Assembly (NCBI RefSeq): GCF_000344805.1
Contig: NC_020453.1
Location: forward strand, 8,164,001 to 8,228,000
From: Bradyrhizobium oligotrophicum S58
Lineage (GTDB): Bacteria; Pseudomonadota; Alphaproteobacteria; Rhizobiales; Xanthobacteraceae
Direction: 5' to 3'
DNA: 64,000 nt
Position numbers and translations under genes: made by a program. Below are positions 18,845-29,329 of this stretch, in pieces; position 1 is the first letter of the stretch, and each line of letters begins with the position of its first letter. The notes under the pieces were generated by a model. It worked only from the letters and a program-made list of their open reading frames with translations, ran no database searches and was not told the DNA's origin.

Positions 18845-19558
18845 CTATATGGCCGCGGCCATCGTCCAGCGTGACCTGGCGTCCCGGATGAGTTCGGGCA
18901 GATCGACGATCATCCGACACATGTGCGTTTCCAGTTTTTCGCATGCACCTTTCGGATCTTGATCGCGGAGCAATTCGATCAGTTCGAGACATTCCCGTAC
19001 CTGCGCGCCGTGATCCGGGCTTTGCAAGACCGAGAGGCAGCGGACGTACCGACTGCGATCATTGAAGTTCCGCACCATTCTCAGCATCTGCTCGTTTCGC
19101 GACAGCTGCGTGATCTGCTCGAAGACGCTTTCGATGGTCATCGCATGATGCTTGACGCACTTCGTTGCCGAGTGACCCACAGCAACAGCTTCGACTTTCA
19201 TCAAACCCCGGCCGAGACGCGCAACCGAGGACGGATCGAGTGGCCTCGTGATATTGTGCTCAAGAACCAGCCGCGCAAATTCATACAAGTCCTGCAGCTC
19301 GGACGCGTTCGGAACTTTTGAGAAGAAGCCTCGCTTAGCGATGCTATCGATGAGCCCCTCGCCCTGTAGGCGCTCCAGCGCTTGGCGCACAGGTGTTGCG
19401 CTCGCGTTGACGCGATCCGCCAGATCGTCAATGTGTAGATGCTCTCCAGGAAGCACCCGGACCTTGCCGTCAGGCACCAGATCATAGTGGATGACGAGGT
19501 CCTTTAGCTTAGTGTAAGCGGTGTCTACCTTGCTGACATCCCCGTCTGTATCACGCAT
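18845..19558 (-). CDS. GntR-family transcriptional regulator (copy 2)
   Basis: 237 residues. Winged helix: PGEHLHIDDLADRVNASATPVRQALERLQGEGLIDSIAKRGFFSK. Long blocks are nearly identical to copy 1 at 13086-13790 (RASATPVRQALERL.GEGLID; YEFARLVL), and the helical C-terminal part is also conserved. It lies ~180 bases upstream of the sensor-kinase gene on the same strand. The two copies bracket the two-component/transporter module, suggesting a segmental duplication or dual control. Confidence 0.88.
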   Translation of the reverse strand: MRDTDGDVSKVDTAYTKLKDLVIHYDLVPDGKVRVLPGEHLHIDDLADRVNASATPVRQALERLQGEGLIDSIAKRGFFSKVPNASELQDLYEFARLVLEHNITRPLDPSSVARLGRGLMKVEAVAVGHSATKCVKHHAMTIESVFEQITQLSRNEQMLRMVRNFNDRSRYVRCLSVLQSPDHGAQVRECLELIELLRDQDPKGACEKLETHMCRMIVDLPELIRDARSRWTMAAAI

Positions 19559-19816
19559 GCCACGTCCCCTTGAACCACCCTAGGCGGACGCAACTTGCCG
19601 GCCGCAGACGTAGTTCCGGAAAGGCGTATGCCTTGTTCCCGGAATGCTCCGACAGCGCCGACGAGCACGCATGAACGTGTTCGACGACGCCCGACGTCGA
19701 ACCCTTGCCCTGCTACTCGTTGTCCGCCCATGACTATCATTTTTTACACACCGTCAGCTTACGCACTCATTGCAGCCGTCACCATCATAAAAACTATGCA
19801 ATCGATGTGTACTGAC

Positions 19817-22723
19817 TCACTGGAGCATGCTGAGACGGTGTCTCATCGCGTAGGCGGTTGCTGCAGCGCGCGAGCTCACGCCGATCTTCATATATATGTT
19901 CGCAATGTGCCGATTGACGGTCGGCACACTGAGGCGTAGTTCCGCGGCAATGGCCTTGGAGCGGCTGCCGGCAGCGAGCCGGCCGAGGATTTCCATTTCT
20001 CGTGGCGAAAGATCATCAGGCCCCCGCGCGGGTAAGTTGCGTGGCTCGATCTCGACTCCCTCTATCCGTGCTCGATCAACGCGCTCCTGCCAACTTCGCA
20101 TGCCGAGTGCGACGAACTGCTCGCGTCCCCGCTGCAGCAGTGCATGTGATGACGGCTTATCGCCTGAGGTTCCCGCCACGATTGCCTCGTCAAGATCGAC
20201 GAGCGCTCGCAGGCAGACCTGGCCTGCCCGCTCAAGGTCGCCGCGGGCCTTTGCGAAGTGTGCGCGTGCCGCAGCGGTGTGACCCTGGAGGGACGCCAGG
20301 CGTCCGAGAATGAATTCACGGCAATCACCGGCTGCACCGATCGTGCTCCCGTGCTTTGGAGCGCGGACCAACGCTTCGAACCGGCGCGCACGCTTGACGT
20401 CCTCACGCTGCCAGGCGGCACAGGCTCCGAGCCCAAGCGCATCATCTGATAGCTGTCTGTCAGAATTTGTGTTCTCCAAGGATCGGAGCAGCGCCTCGAT
20501 GCGAACGTCATATTCGTTTTCGCCAGGCAGGAATGCTTCGGTGAGAGCGGCGAAGCCAAGCACGATTTGTCCAAGGCGCACCGGATGATCCTTGACGATC
20601 TGCAGCGCACGCGAGGCGATGCGGCCAATTGCCGGCCAGTCGCCACCGTACAAATAGGCACGCCATGCGACTGCCGAAAGCTCCAGGGCGAGATGCAACC
20701 GGTGCCACGGTCCCAGTCGGACGGCCAGCGCACGCGCGTCGCGCAGCGCCGCGTCTGAGCTTGCCAGATGACCCAGGCTCGCCTCGGCAATCGCGAGAGA
20801 AGTTAAGGCCTCGATCCGACCTGGAAGCGATCCGAAACACTTGGCGTCCCGCAACAGGTCGTGCGCAGTTTCGACCCCCATGGCGAGTTGTCCATGCCGA
20901 TAGATCCAATCATGGGTGACGACCTCGCGAGCCCGGATGATGGCCGCCGGACTCTGCCATTCGGCGGCCCAACGTTGCACCTGCACTGTCTGTTCGATTG
21001 ATCGCGGAGCATACAGGTCGAGCGCCGAGGCACGATCCTCTTCGTCTCCAAGCTGACGAACCAGATCGAGCGCAAGCGGATCCGGCGCGTGGTAGATCGC
21101 CTCGAACGTCCCGTCATTCCATCGGCACCGCCAGTACTGTCGGAGCACCTCCAATCGGGCCCAGTGCAAATCTCGGCGAGCACCGCAGGCCTCCAGTCCG
21201 CGCTCCACCAGGGGCTGCCACATCTCTGTGGGAGCGCCGGCGTCCCGCAGCCTGCGGACTATCGTCACCAGGAAACTCATGATCCATGATGGCTGCCGCT
21301 CCCAGCAGCGGCCGAACAGAAGACGTGTCGTCGCATCGGCGGCTTCGACATCGAGTGATGCAGCCTGGGCGAGCGCGAGATCGCGGAGCATCTCGTCCGA
21401 GACAGCATCGCCTGCGAGATCGCAAGCGATCCGAAGGAATGCAGCTTCGTGCTCGCTGATATAGTTGGCTCGCGCGCGCTCGGCTGCCTTCAATGCGAAG
21501 ACCTCGCCGATCTCCGCACCTGCGATGCGCTGCGAAGCGTGATACTGATGCGCAATCTCTCCGGGATCGGCATCGAGCTCGGCGAGGCGCGTCGCCGCGC
21601 GTCGATGCAAAATCGCCCGCCGGTCGGGGTTCAGCTCGTCGTACATGGCGCGCCGCAGCAATGCATGCGCAAAGACGTAGCCGCCGCCGCGGACGACGAG
21701 GACGCCAGCCCTCATCGCCTCGTCGATATGGTCGAGGATCGCCTCTTCGGAATCCGATATCAGAAGCTGCAATCGGCCGAGATCGAACCCTTCCGGAAAT
21801 ATCGCAGCGATCCGCAGCATTCCCAAGGTCGGCCCCGAGAGCCGCGCGAACCGTCGCGACAGCAGCGGACGCAGTCCGGCAGGGATACCGAGACCGTTGT
21901 TCACGAGATCGGCGGGCCATTGGCCCTCGCGCCCAAGAAGCTTTCCCTCTTCGACGAGGTGGTTGAAGAGCTGGCGCACATAGAACGGATTGCCGCCAGT
22001 CTCACGATGAATTGCCGTGGCAAGCGATGCGGGAAGTCGTTCGTCTGCCAATAGCTCCAGCATGCGCATCGTATCCGCGGGCTCGAGTGGCCGAACAGCG
22101 ATCCGATGAAGCTCGCTCTCACGCGTCAGCGCATTGAGTTCCAGCGGCTCGCCACCGGTCTCGTCGGGACGGAGAGTGATGACGGTCAGCAGCGGGAGAG
22201 ATCGCGTCGAGCGCAAGCAATGCAGCAACATCGCCCACGATTCGCGATCGGCCCAGTGCAGGTCTTCGAGCACGAGCAACAGTGGAGATTCGACCGCAAC
22301 CGCATGAAGCAGATGAACGGCGGATTCGAAAAGTCGAAACCGCTCGTCCGGTCCGGAGAGTCCTTTGAGAGCAGGAAGATCCGCAGCGGCCGCGAACGCC
22401 GGCACCAGGCGAGACAGCGGCCGAATCATATCATTGCGAGCATGGTTGAGGAGCGTTGGCTGCTCGCGAGCCCATTGGGAGAACGTATCGGCAAACAATC
22501 CATAGGGCAGAGGTTCGGCCATCTCGTAGGCGGCGCCCCTCGCAACACAGAAACCGCGCTGCTTCGCAGTTTGGGCCAGTGCCTCGACCAGACGGCTCTT
22601 GCCGATTCCAGCCTCTCCTACCAGAACCGCGCCTACGGCGCGTCCGTTCTTGCTCGGGAGAAGCTCGCGGAGCCGGTTCGACTCCTGGTCCCTTCCTATA
22701 AGCGGAACACCGCTATCCTTCAT
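19817..22723 (-). CDS. Large LuxR-family regulator with STAND-type ATPase (MalT-like)
   Basis: 968 residues. Residues 1-300 form an AAA/STAND ATPase with Walker A GEAGIGKS (36-43) and a Walker B-like LLLVLEDLHWAD (~150). A long helical TPR-like middle follows. The C-terminal ~65 residues are a LuxR helix-turn-helix: SPREMEILGRLAAGSRSKAIAAELRLSVPTVNRHIANIYMKIGV. Such proteins act as ligand-gated activators. It stands alone between the GntR gene and the LysM/secretion cluster; whether it controls either is unknown. Confidence 0.9.
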   Translation of the reverse strand: MKDSGVPLIGRDQESNRLRELLPSKNGRAVGAVLVGEAGIGKSRLVEALAQTAKQRGFCVARGAAYEMAEPLPYGLFADTFSQWAREQPTLLNHARNDMIRPLSRLVPAFAAAADLPALKGLSGPDERFRLFESAVHLLHAVAVESPLLLVLEDLHWADRESWAMLLHCLRSTRSLPLLTVITLRPDETGGEPLELNALTRESELHRIAVRPLEPADTMRMLELLADERLPASLATAIHRETGGNPFYVRQLFNHLVEEGKLLGREGQWPADLVNNGLGIPAGLRPLLSRRFARLSGPTLGMLRIAAIFPEGFDLGRLQLLISDSEEAILDHIDEAMRAGVLVVRGGGYVFAHALLRRAMYDELNPDRRAILHRRAATRLAELDADPGEIAHQYHASQRIAGAEIGEVFALKAAERARANYISEHEAAFLRIACDLAGDAVSDEMLRDLALAQAASLDVEAADATTRLLFGRCWERQPSWIMSFLVTIVRRLRDAGAPTEMWQPLVERGLEACGARRDLHWARLEVLRQYWRCRWNDGTFEAIYHAPDPLALDLVRQLGDEEDRASALDLYAPRSIEQTVQVQRWAAEWQSPAAIIRAREVVTHDWIYRHGQLAMGVETAHDLLRDAKCFGSLPGRIEALTSLAIAEASLGHLASSDAALRDARALAVRLGPWHRLHLALELSAVAWRAYLYGGDWPAIGRIASRALQIVKDHPVRLGQIVLGFAALTEAFLPGENEYDVRIEALLRSLENTNSDRQLSDDALGLGACAAWQREDVKRARRFEALVRAPKHGSTIGAAGDCREFILGRLASLQGHTAAARAHFAKARGDLERAGQVCLRALVDLDEAIVAGTSGDKPSSHALLQRGREQFVALGMRSWQERVDRARIEGVEIEPRNLPARGPDDLSPREMEILGRLAAGSRSKAIAAELRLSVPTVNRHIANIYMKIGVSSRAAATAYAMRHRLSMLQ

Positions 22724-23370
22724 GCGCTAACCAATAGCCAACCTACACGATACTTTTTGATGACTACGGCAAGACGCACTGCCGCCTGTGCGATCCAACC
22801 GTCTCTGGCAACCTTAGATTGTTTTGAGAAAATATCAGCTCGGCACGATAATACCAAGCGTCAAATCAATGTTGCGCTGCCCTTGTTGGGCTCGTCTCGC
22901 GAAGACTGTCGCGCAATTGCGACGGGCGAGAGCCGATGGAGTTAGATCGATGACGATCACCATAGCCGGTTCAGCGAATGATTGCTCCACTCGAGGACCA
23001 CAACCCTGCTGACGCGCAGTCGAATTGCTCAACTGAAGCATGAAACGTCATTGAGTCGTTTTCTTGACGAAATTCCCCCTGGCCTAACGAGCAACCGGTC
23101 GAGGAACCCTCTCGACGCCATTGGGCTCTCGGCCACTCCGCGTCTTCAGCGCGAGCAACGCATCCGCTGCCTACGTGGCAGAAGAGCATGCGCGGCACTA
23201 CGAGCCCAGGGGACAGCGACGTCCTCATGAGAGATGGCCGATCTCTCAAGCCATCAGACAACGCGCCTTCATTCGATTATCTGGCGCCAAGCTCCCACGC
23301 GCGAATCGCTCCGGATCCAGATTGCGAGCTTGGGAGCCGCGGCAAATCCGCGAAGAGCGCTGCTTGGTAT
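22724..23370. other. Intergenic region without a supported gene
   Basis: About 650 bases between the LuxR-type gene and the hairpin after the giant LysM gene. Short frames exist, but none has a convincing RBS or domain. It is less GC-biased than its surroundings and probably holds the LuxR-gene promoter. Confidence 0.4.
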
Positions 23371-23405
23371 GACATTCGGCTCGCGAATATGCCGAACCGA
23401 ATGTC
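23371..23405 (-). terminator. Inverted repeat after the LysM giant gene
   Basis: GACATTCGG and CCGAATGTC are perfect 9-base arms, with CGG/CCG extending the pairing inward, 12 bases downstream of the gene's stop. There is no strong T-run, so intrinsic termination is only probable. Confidence 0.5.
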
Positions 23406-23416
23406 AAAACCTTCCT

Positions 23417-26400
23417 TTAGCGCAAGAGCCATTCGATGTACTTGATACCACCCTTCGCGCCAAACGAGAGCCCGGACGTCCACGCATCGCGGGGCCGAGC
23501 CTTCGCCCACTTTTTCACCGCATCGCGCTTCGCAACGGTCCCGACCGCTGAACGCGTTGCAGCAAGGCCGACCCCGACAGCAACACCGACATCGGGACCG
23601 ACCAGCGCCAAGTTCCCCGCTTGCGCGTGTACACCCGCCGCTACCAGATTGCCCGGAACGAGTCCGATCGCGCCGACAAATTGGAGGCCTTTTCCGGACT
23701 TGGTTGATGTTTCCCAACTCGACTTGGTGGGAATATTTACAGTTGGGGGAGCCAAATCCTTCTTGTTTGCAGAGCTGGCCTTATTGTAGCTCATCAATTC
23801 TTTCGTCGTGCGCCCTGTTCTCCGCGCCACCTGCACCCATGTCAGCCTGCCCTTCGACGGATCCTGGACGTCACGATTATCGTAGACGCGGTGAACCGAT
23901 AGCCTGTCACCAACCCAAGCCCCGGCCCGCGGAAGCTCATAAGTTTGGGGGATCCAAGTCCGGTTCTCGGACACGATCTTTCTGACTGTTGTTCCATGCT
24001 CCTTTGCGAGATCTCTCAGAGATTGTCCCGGCTGGAGATCGACGGCTTGCTTTTGCCCGGGAACGTGCAGATTCTGGCCGCTCATCGACAACAGACGTCG
24101 GAGAGGCACACCGGTTTTTTTGGCGATCTGTTCCCATGTCACGGCTGTTGGGTTGCTAGCCGACGAGGCTTGGCCCGGAACGTCAATCCGCAAAGGTGCA
24201 CGACTGTCCTTGTTTGCCGCGATCAGCTTCTTGATCCCGACACCATGCCTGCGAGCGAAACTCTCCAGTGACTCGCCTGCTTGCAAGCGATCGGTCGTTG
24301 CCCCGCGAAGCACGCGGCCACCGCTCGCTGCATCATAGACCCGTCGTGGCGGGATGGACAAACCACGGTGCCCGTTCGCCTCCAACAGCCGCTTCAGGCT
24401 GAGTCCCTGATCGGTTGCAAATTCCCCGTAGGTCACGCCATTCGTGACCTGACGAAGCCGCTGAGGAACCAGGATCTCGGCGGGCGCGACATTCTTGGCG
24501 TTGGCCTTGGCGATCGATCGCAGCGAGGTGCTGTGGCTGTCGAGAAACTCCTGCGGGCTTTGACCGGCTTGCACGCGTGCGTCATCGACCGCCGGAACGG
24601 ATGCGCCTGCGGAATCCTTCCGAGCGGGGATCGACCATCCATGCCGACCCAGGTTCAGCGCCACGAGCGTCTTGACATCGACACCCTCGCTCTTCGCAAT
24701 CTCGGCCCATGTCGCACCAGAACTGTTGAGAGCGGTGACTGTCGGATTGATGTCTTGAACGCCAGGATTGCTTCGCGTGAGGTCGCGCGGGATGAGGCCA
24801 AGCCTTTGGGCAACGCTGACCATCGTATCGCCAGGCAGAACGTCGACCTTCGTCCCGCGCGAGCGCATCAGCGCTTGGGAGCTAACACCATTGCGCAAGG
24901 CGAAAGCTGCCTGCCCAATGCCGAGCAAACCGTCCGATATGGCAGCCGCCCGATCTGTATGCCATCCACTCGCAGCCTTCATGAAATTGATCGAGGCGTT
25001 GGTCCCGAAACTCGAGGCTACGACGGCGCGAACCGCCGATTCACGAGACGATCCAAGCCACGTCCTGACCCGCGCATGCGCCAGGGGACTGTTGAAAAAC
25101 GCACGACCGACTGGATTGAGATCAGCGATGGCCTCACCGAATGCGGGCGCGCCATGCGTGGCCAACACGACTTCGCCGGCAATGGCTGCCGATGCTGCGG
25201 CCGGGGGAGCGGTAGCGACCCACTCTCTCAATCGATTCGCGATGCGCTTGGCGCCACCTCCCGCCCGAGGTGTGGTCGAGGCGGCCAGAGCCCAATCGGC
25301 GGCGTGGTCTTGGCTGATTGGCGTATCCTGCAACGCCAAAGCGGTCTGCCGGAACGACGCGAGTGCCGCTGGATCGCCTCCGAAAACCGCCTTATGGAAG
25401 TCGGTCTCGCCCATCCGGTCGCGGATGGCTTCCGCGATCTTTGCCTCTGTCTGATACGGCGACGCGCCACGGCGCGGCACGACTTGCGAGGCCAGGAACT
25501 CCGTCACGCCCTCGTTCAAGTTCGAATGTGGCCGGCTTGAATCAACGGCCAGGGTGCTTGCGAGCTTCTTGAACGATTCCGAGGTCAGTGCATGCACCGC
25601 CTCGTGCGCGACCACGTCCGGGCTCAATCTGTCGGTCCGCACATAGACGCGATGCCCCTGATCCGATGCGATGCTGAAAGCATCGACTGCCGCGGGGTCG
25701 TGCTGGCCGCCGGCTTTTTGATATGCACGGGCGAAATCTGCGGGATCCATGGCCTGCAGCCGGATGCCGTTCGGAGATGTCCCGCTCGTCCGACCCTGAT
25801 AGGCGTCAAACACCTTCCTTCCGGCGTCGAATGCAGCAGGCTGTCCGGCAAGGCCCGCTTCGGTCTCGGTGCGGGATCTGCTCTGCTGGTAGTGATGAGA
25901 AGCCACACCGGAAACTGTATTGAGCCCGATGGACAGATAGTCTTGTGCGGTCGGCGCCTTGCCGGAAAAGAGGCCGGGGCCTGCCGTCAGCATGGTGTTC
26001 GCGCCCAGCTGGGACGCCGTCTGATAAAGCGGGTTCGACACGAGTCCATTCGGCCGTACCGCGCTCGCGGTCCGCGTCGCGACCTTGCCGTCGACGAACT
26101 TCGTCAGACCGCCAGTGACGCCGGCCATTGCGACATTCTTGAAGTATCCTGAGAACGCATCCTTCATCTGCGCGTTGGCTTCGTCCTGCGTGACCCGTCC
26201 CTCGGAGAGCTGATACTGGGACTCGACATAGGTACCCGCGACGTTACCGAGGCCCATGACCCCCTGATTGGCAACCATGACCGTTGATCCGGTTGCCAGC
26301 TTCGAGACCACCGAGCTTGCCGCCTGGTCGAGGCCGCGCGTAATGAAGGCCTCCGTGGCTCCGCCCGTCAACGCCCCCCCTGCTGCGCCCAGGGATTGCA

Positions 26401-29170
26401 CGCCCGACACGGTCGCGTCGACGCCCGCCTGCTTCACTTCATCCCAGCCGCCGCCACCTTGGAAGAAGTTGTTGGTCAGCGCCGCATCGAGTGAGATGTG
26501 GGAATTGCCGTGAACGTCGCCGCCACCGAACACGGTCGCTGCATTCTGGGCCGTGTCGATGGCTTCGGCCGTTCCGGTTCCCACCAATGTGCCCGCCGCG
26601 AGGGCGGCCAAGACCGGCGCGCCGGCTCCGGCCGTGGCCATGGTGACAGCGGTCGCAGCCGCGGCGATCGCGACGTCGCGCACGACTTCCTGTGCACTCG
26701 ACCAATTGGCGTCGGTCTTGCGCTCGCTCTCGAACATCCGGTCATTCTGAGTGGCCAGATTACCCATGATGTTCAGATACTCGCCGTTGACCTCCTGGGC
26801 AGTCATCCCGCCCTGATTTTTCTGCAGAGCCGTGAGCGCCTCTTTCTTGTCCTGCAAATCCGACTCGAGCTCAGACCGGTTGGCACCGAACAGCCCCCCG
26901 ACCCAATCGCCGCCCTTCTGCAGAAGGCTGCGGTCGCCGAGCGCCTTGTCCTCCCGGTCGATGGCATCCTGCAGCTCATGCAGCCCCTGACCGATATCCA
27001 CTCGCGCGTTCGCGTCCTTGAGGCTCGCAAGCTGCTCGGCGACCGCGCCATCGCTCAGGGCACCCGGATGCTGTGCAAAGAATGTATTGTACGCCTGCGA
27101 GAGCGCGCTCTGGTCGGCGGCCGTTTGCGGATCGAGTAGATTTTGCGGCAACGTCAGCCGAAACTGGGAATCCAGCAGCTGATATTGAGCCAGCTTCTGT
27201 TGAAGCTGTGCATATTGAAGCGATTGCTGAGCCGTCGTCAGGGCGCTGCTCGGTTTGGTGAAGCCCACAGTACGCACAACACCAGCTTGGGCCAAATCGG
27301 TGTTGGCGGACTGCTGCGCGGTTGCGACCGCCGCCTCGCTCTGTGTGACACGATAGTCCTGAACCAGCCTGTTGGTCGTTGCAGCCAGCTCTTTCGTGAC
27401 TAGGCCGGCCGATGCCGCGTCAGTTCTCGCCTGCGCTATCTGTTGCAACACCGGCGAGTTTGAGGGCAAGGGAACATGGCTATAGGTCTGCTCCAGATTC
27501 GCCAATGTCGTATTGCGCTGGTTGGCATAGGCAAGCCCTGTTGCCGACTTGAAGCCCGCCGTCGCGATGTCGGACATTGTCGAGAGCTCGCGCAACTGTT
27601 GCTGCGCCTGGTTCAGCTTGAGCTCGGTGGCGGCCGTCGGATTCTTGATATAGGCGGCCTGCGCATCCGAGACGGCCTGGTGGCCGTTGATCAGGGCGAG
27701 GTCGGTCCCGACCTTGTTCTGATAGGCGTCCGCCTGGTCGTAGTTGATCTTCGCCGTGGTCGCGGCCTGCCGGGCTTGCGGGGACAATTTGGCGAGATCG
27801 GAGTCCTGCGCTGCCTCAAGATCGGTCTGCGCCGCCGCAGCAAATGCCACTCGGTGCTGGGCTGCGGCCAAGCCGGCATTCTGGTAATCAGCGTTCCCGT
27901 TCGCGAGCTTGAGATCGAGCGATGCCTGCTGCGGATCGCTGCCGTGCGTTGCACGTACGGTGTAGCCCAATGGATGCAGAGCGTCGTTCACCCGATCCTG
28001 GGCATCCTTCGCAACCGTGCCGTATTTCTCGGTATTCGACGCATAATACTGGAGCTGGGCCTTGCCCTGCGCGACCATACCGACATCGGCGTTGAGCTTG
28101 CTCCGCGCGACGGTGAAGTCGTCATAGGCCCGCAGCTGCGATGGCGTCAAATTCGCCTGGGTCGGATTGTTGTTCCGGTCGACCGTGACACCGGCTTTCT
28201 TCAGTGCTGTTGAGGCGCTCTCGAGCTCTTTCTTGTCCGCCGCGGCCTGCTGCCCGTAGACGACGCTCTTCCCTGCTGCAAGGTCGGCGCTCGCGGCATC
28301 AAGCTTGCGCTGGTCCGTGGCCAGCTTGTGTTGCTGCGCTTCCTGCTGCTGATTCAGCAACGACAGACGGTGCAACGTGCCCGCATTGATTCCTCGGTCC
28401 ATCTCGGTGTCCAGACGACCGAGCTGCGATTTGGTCTGTTCGAGAGCAGCCTTATCGGCGGTGACCTTGTCCTTTCCCGCGGAAACCTGGGTCGTGGCCG
28501 CGTCGACGATCGGGGCAACTTTCCGCGCGACTGGATCTTTCACGGTGACCGGCGGCGGCGCCGGCTTGTAGTTCGCTGCTGCGGCGTCGATGCCTTGTGC
28601 GGCACGCAGATTGCTCTTGGCCGAACTCAATACCGCCTGATCGGTGGTGACCTGCTGCTGAGCGGCCGCAACCTGCTTCTTCAGATCGTTGATATGGGTT
28701 TGATGGGCAGCCGCCGCGGCGCCAGCGCCGCGACCGTACCCGATCGGAGCCTTCGTTCCCTGTGCATCAGTCAGCTCGGTCTGCAGCTTATGCAGCTTTC
28801 CAGCATCACCGTCGAAGGTCGTCTGCGCTTTTGTCTGAACCGCTTTTGCCTGCGAAACGGCATCAGGAACCGGCGCAACCGGCGCCGGGGCGGGGACGCC
28901 CGGACATGTTGCCGCCGCTTTCGGCGGAACAGGCGGACCAAGCAACACAGGCGCCGGCTGCAGAACCGGACCTATGAAAGGCCGAACGGGCTGAAAGAGC
29001 GGCGAAGGTGCCGTCGATGATGATCCAACGCTGTGCGTCGAATTGCGATCGAGCATGCCCGAAGACGACGCCGCGGACTTTGGCCGCGGAGGTGGCGGCG
29101 GAGGAGGAGGTGGCGGGGGTGGCGGCGGAGGACTGGCGACAACCGACCCACCTGCGTCATCTATCCGCAT
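23417..29170 (-). CDS. Giant LysM-repeat protein with HExxH-type site; candidate type III-associated secreted protein
   Basis: 1917 residues, start preceded by GGGGAGACGCACGA. In order: a proline run (residues ~13-28), a Pro/Ala/Ser-rich stretch to ~110, and a very long Gln/Ala-rich helical coiled-coil region (~110-830). Small Ala/Gly-rich possibly membrane-active segments follow (~835-1060). VVAHEAVHALTSESF (~1188), an HExxH zinc-protease-like motif as in DUF4157, comes next. From ~1440 to ~1810 there are seven or eight LysM-like repeats (for example TWAEIAKSEGVDVKTLVALN; GESLESFARRHGVGIKKLIAAN). No signal peptide is seen. It follows sctU by 159 bases in the same direction, which supports export by the type III system. 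LysM domains bind peptidoglycan or chitin-like glycans. Function inferred only. Confidence 0.75.
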   Translation of the reverse strand: MRIDDAGGSVVASPPPPPPPPPPPPPPPRPKSAASSSGMLDRNSTHSVGSSSTAPSPLFQPVRPFIGPVLQPAPVLLGPPVPPKAAATCPGVPAPAPVAPVPDAVSQAKAVQTKAQTTFDGDAGKLHKLQTELTDAQGTKAPIGYGRGAGAAAAAHQTHINDLKKQVAAAQQQVTTDQAVLSSAKSNLRAAQGIDAAAANYKPAPPPVTVKDPVARKVAPIVDAATTQVSAGKDKVTADKAALEQTKSQLGRLDTEMDRGINAGTLHRLSLLNQQQEAQQHKLATDQRKLDAASADLAAGKSVVYGQQAAADKKELESASTALKKAGVTVDRNNNPTQANLTPSQLRAYDDFTVARSKLNADVGMVAQGKAQLQYYASNTEKYGTVAKDAQDRVNDALHPLGYTVRATHGSDPQQASLDLKLANGNADYQNAGLAAAQHRVAFAAAAQTDLEAAQDSDLAKLSPQARQAATTAKINYDQADAYQNKVGTDLALINGHQAVSDAQAAYIKNPTAATELKLNQAQQQLRELSTMSDIATAGFKSATGLAYANQRNTTLANLEQTYSHVPLPSNSPVLQQIAQARTDAASAGLVTKELAATTNRLVQDYRVTQSEAAVATAQQSANTDLAQAGVVRTVGFTKPSSALTTAQQSLQYAQLQQKLAQYQLLDSQFRLTLPQNLLDPQTAADQSALSQAYNTFFAQHPGALSDGAVAEQLASLKDANARVDIGQGLHELQDAIDREDKALGDRSLLQKGGDWVGGLFGANRSELESDLQDKKEALTALQKNQGGMTAQEVNGEYLNIMGNLATQNDRMFESERKTDANWSSAQEVVRDVAIAAAATAVTMATAGAGAPVLAALAAGTLVGTGTAEAIDTAQNAATVFGGGDVHGNSHISLDAALTNNFFQGGGGWDEVKQAGVDATVSGVQSLGAAGGALTGGATEAFITRGLDQAASSVVSKLATGSTVMVANQGVMGLGNVAGTYVESQYQLSEGRVTQDEANAQMKDAFSGYFKNVAMAGVTGGLTKFVDGKVATRTASAVRPNGLVSNPLYQTASQLGANTMLTAGPGLFSGKAPTAQDYLSIGLNTVSGVASHHYQQSRSRTETEAGLAGQPAAFDAGRKVFDAYQGRTSGTSPNGIRLQAMDPADFARAYQKAGGQHDPAAVDAFSIASDQGHRVYVRTDRLSPDVVAHEAVHALTSESFKKLASTLAVDSSRPHSNLNEGVTEFLASQVVPRRGASPYQTEAKIAEAIRDRMGETDFHKAVFGGDPAALASFRQTALALQDTPISQDHAADWALAASTTPRAGGGAKRIANRLREWVATAPPAAASAAIAGEVVLATHGAPAFGEAIADLNPVGRAFFNSPLAHARVRTWLGSSRESAVRAVVASSFGTNASINFMKAASGWHTDRAAAISDGLLGIGQAAFALRNGVSSQALMRSRGTKVDVLPGDTMVSVAQRLGLIPRDLTRSNPGVQDINPTVTALNSSGATWAEIAKSEGVDVKTLVALNLGRHGWSIPARKDSAGASVPAVDDARVQAGQSPQEFLDSHSTSLRSIAKANAKNVAPAEILVPQRLRQVTNGVTYGEFATDQGLSLKRLLEANGHRGLSIPPRRVYDAASGGRVLRGATTDRLQAGESLESFARRHGVGIKKLIAANKDSRAPLRIDVPGQASSASNPTAVTWEQIAKKTGVPLRRLLSMSGQNLHVPGQKQAVDLQPGQSLRDLAKEHGTTVRKIVSENRTWIPQTYELPRAGAWVGDRLSVHRVYDNRDVQDPSKGRLTWVQVARRTGRTTKELMSYNKASSANKKDLAPPTVNIPTKSSWETSTKSGKGLQFVGAIGLVPGNLVAAGVHAQAGNLALVGPDVGVAVGVGLAATRSAVGTVAKRDAVKKWAKARPRDAWTSGLSFGAKGGIKYIEWLLR

Positions 29171-29329
29171 TCGTGCGTCTCCCCGTTAGCGGCCGCGGCT
29201 CTGCTCAGGCAGCCGCAGTTCGTCAGCCATGCAGCCCGCTCGGCGATCATATTCGAACGACAGTCTAGGACATCAGCCAGCCGCCGATCCGGAATATATT
29301 GCGAAAATACTGTGGCCGGCGCCCGACGG

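Noticed and set aside
29080..29135. Proline run in the LysM protein as a sequencing artefact or wrong start
   Set aside because: The frame remains open on both sides, the start has a good RBS, and Pro-rich N-termini are plausible for exported proteins.
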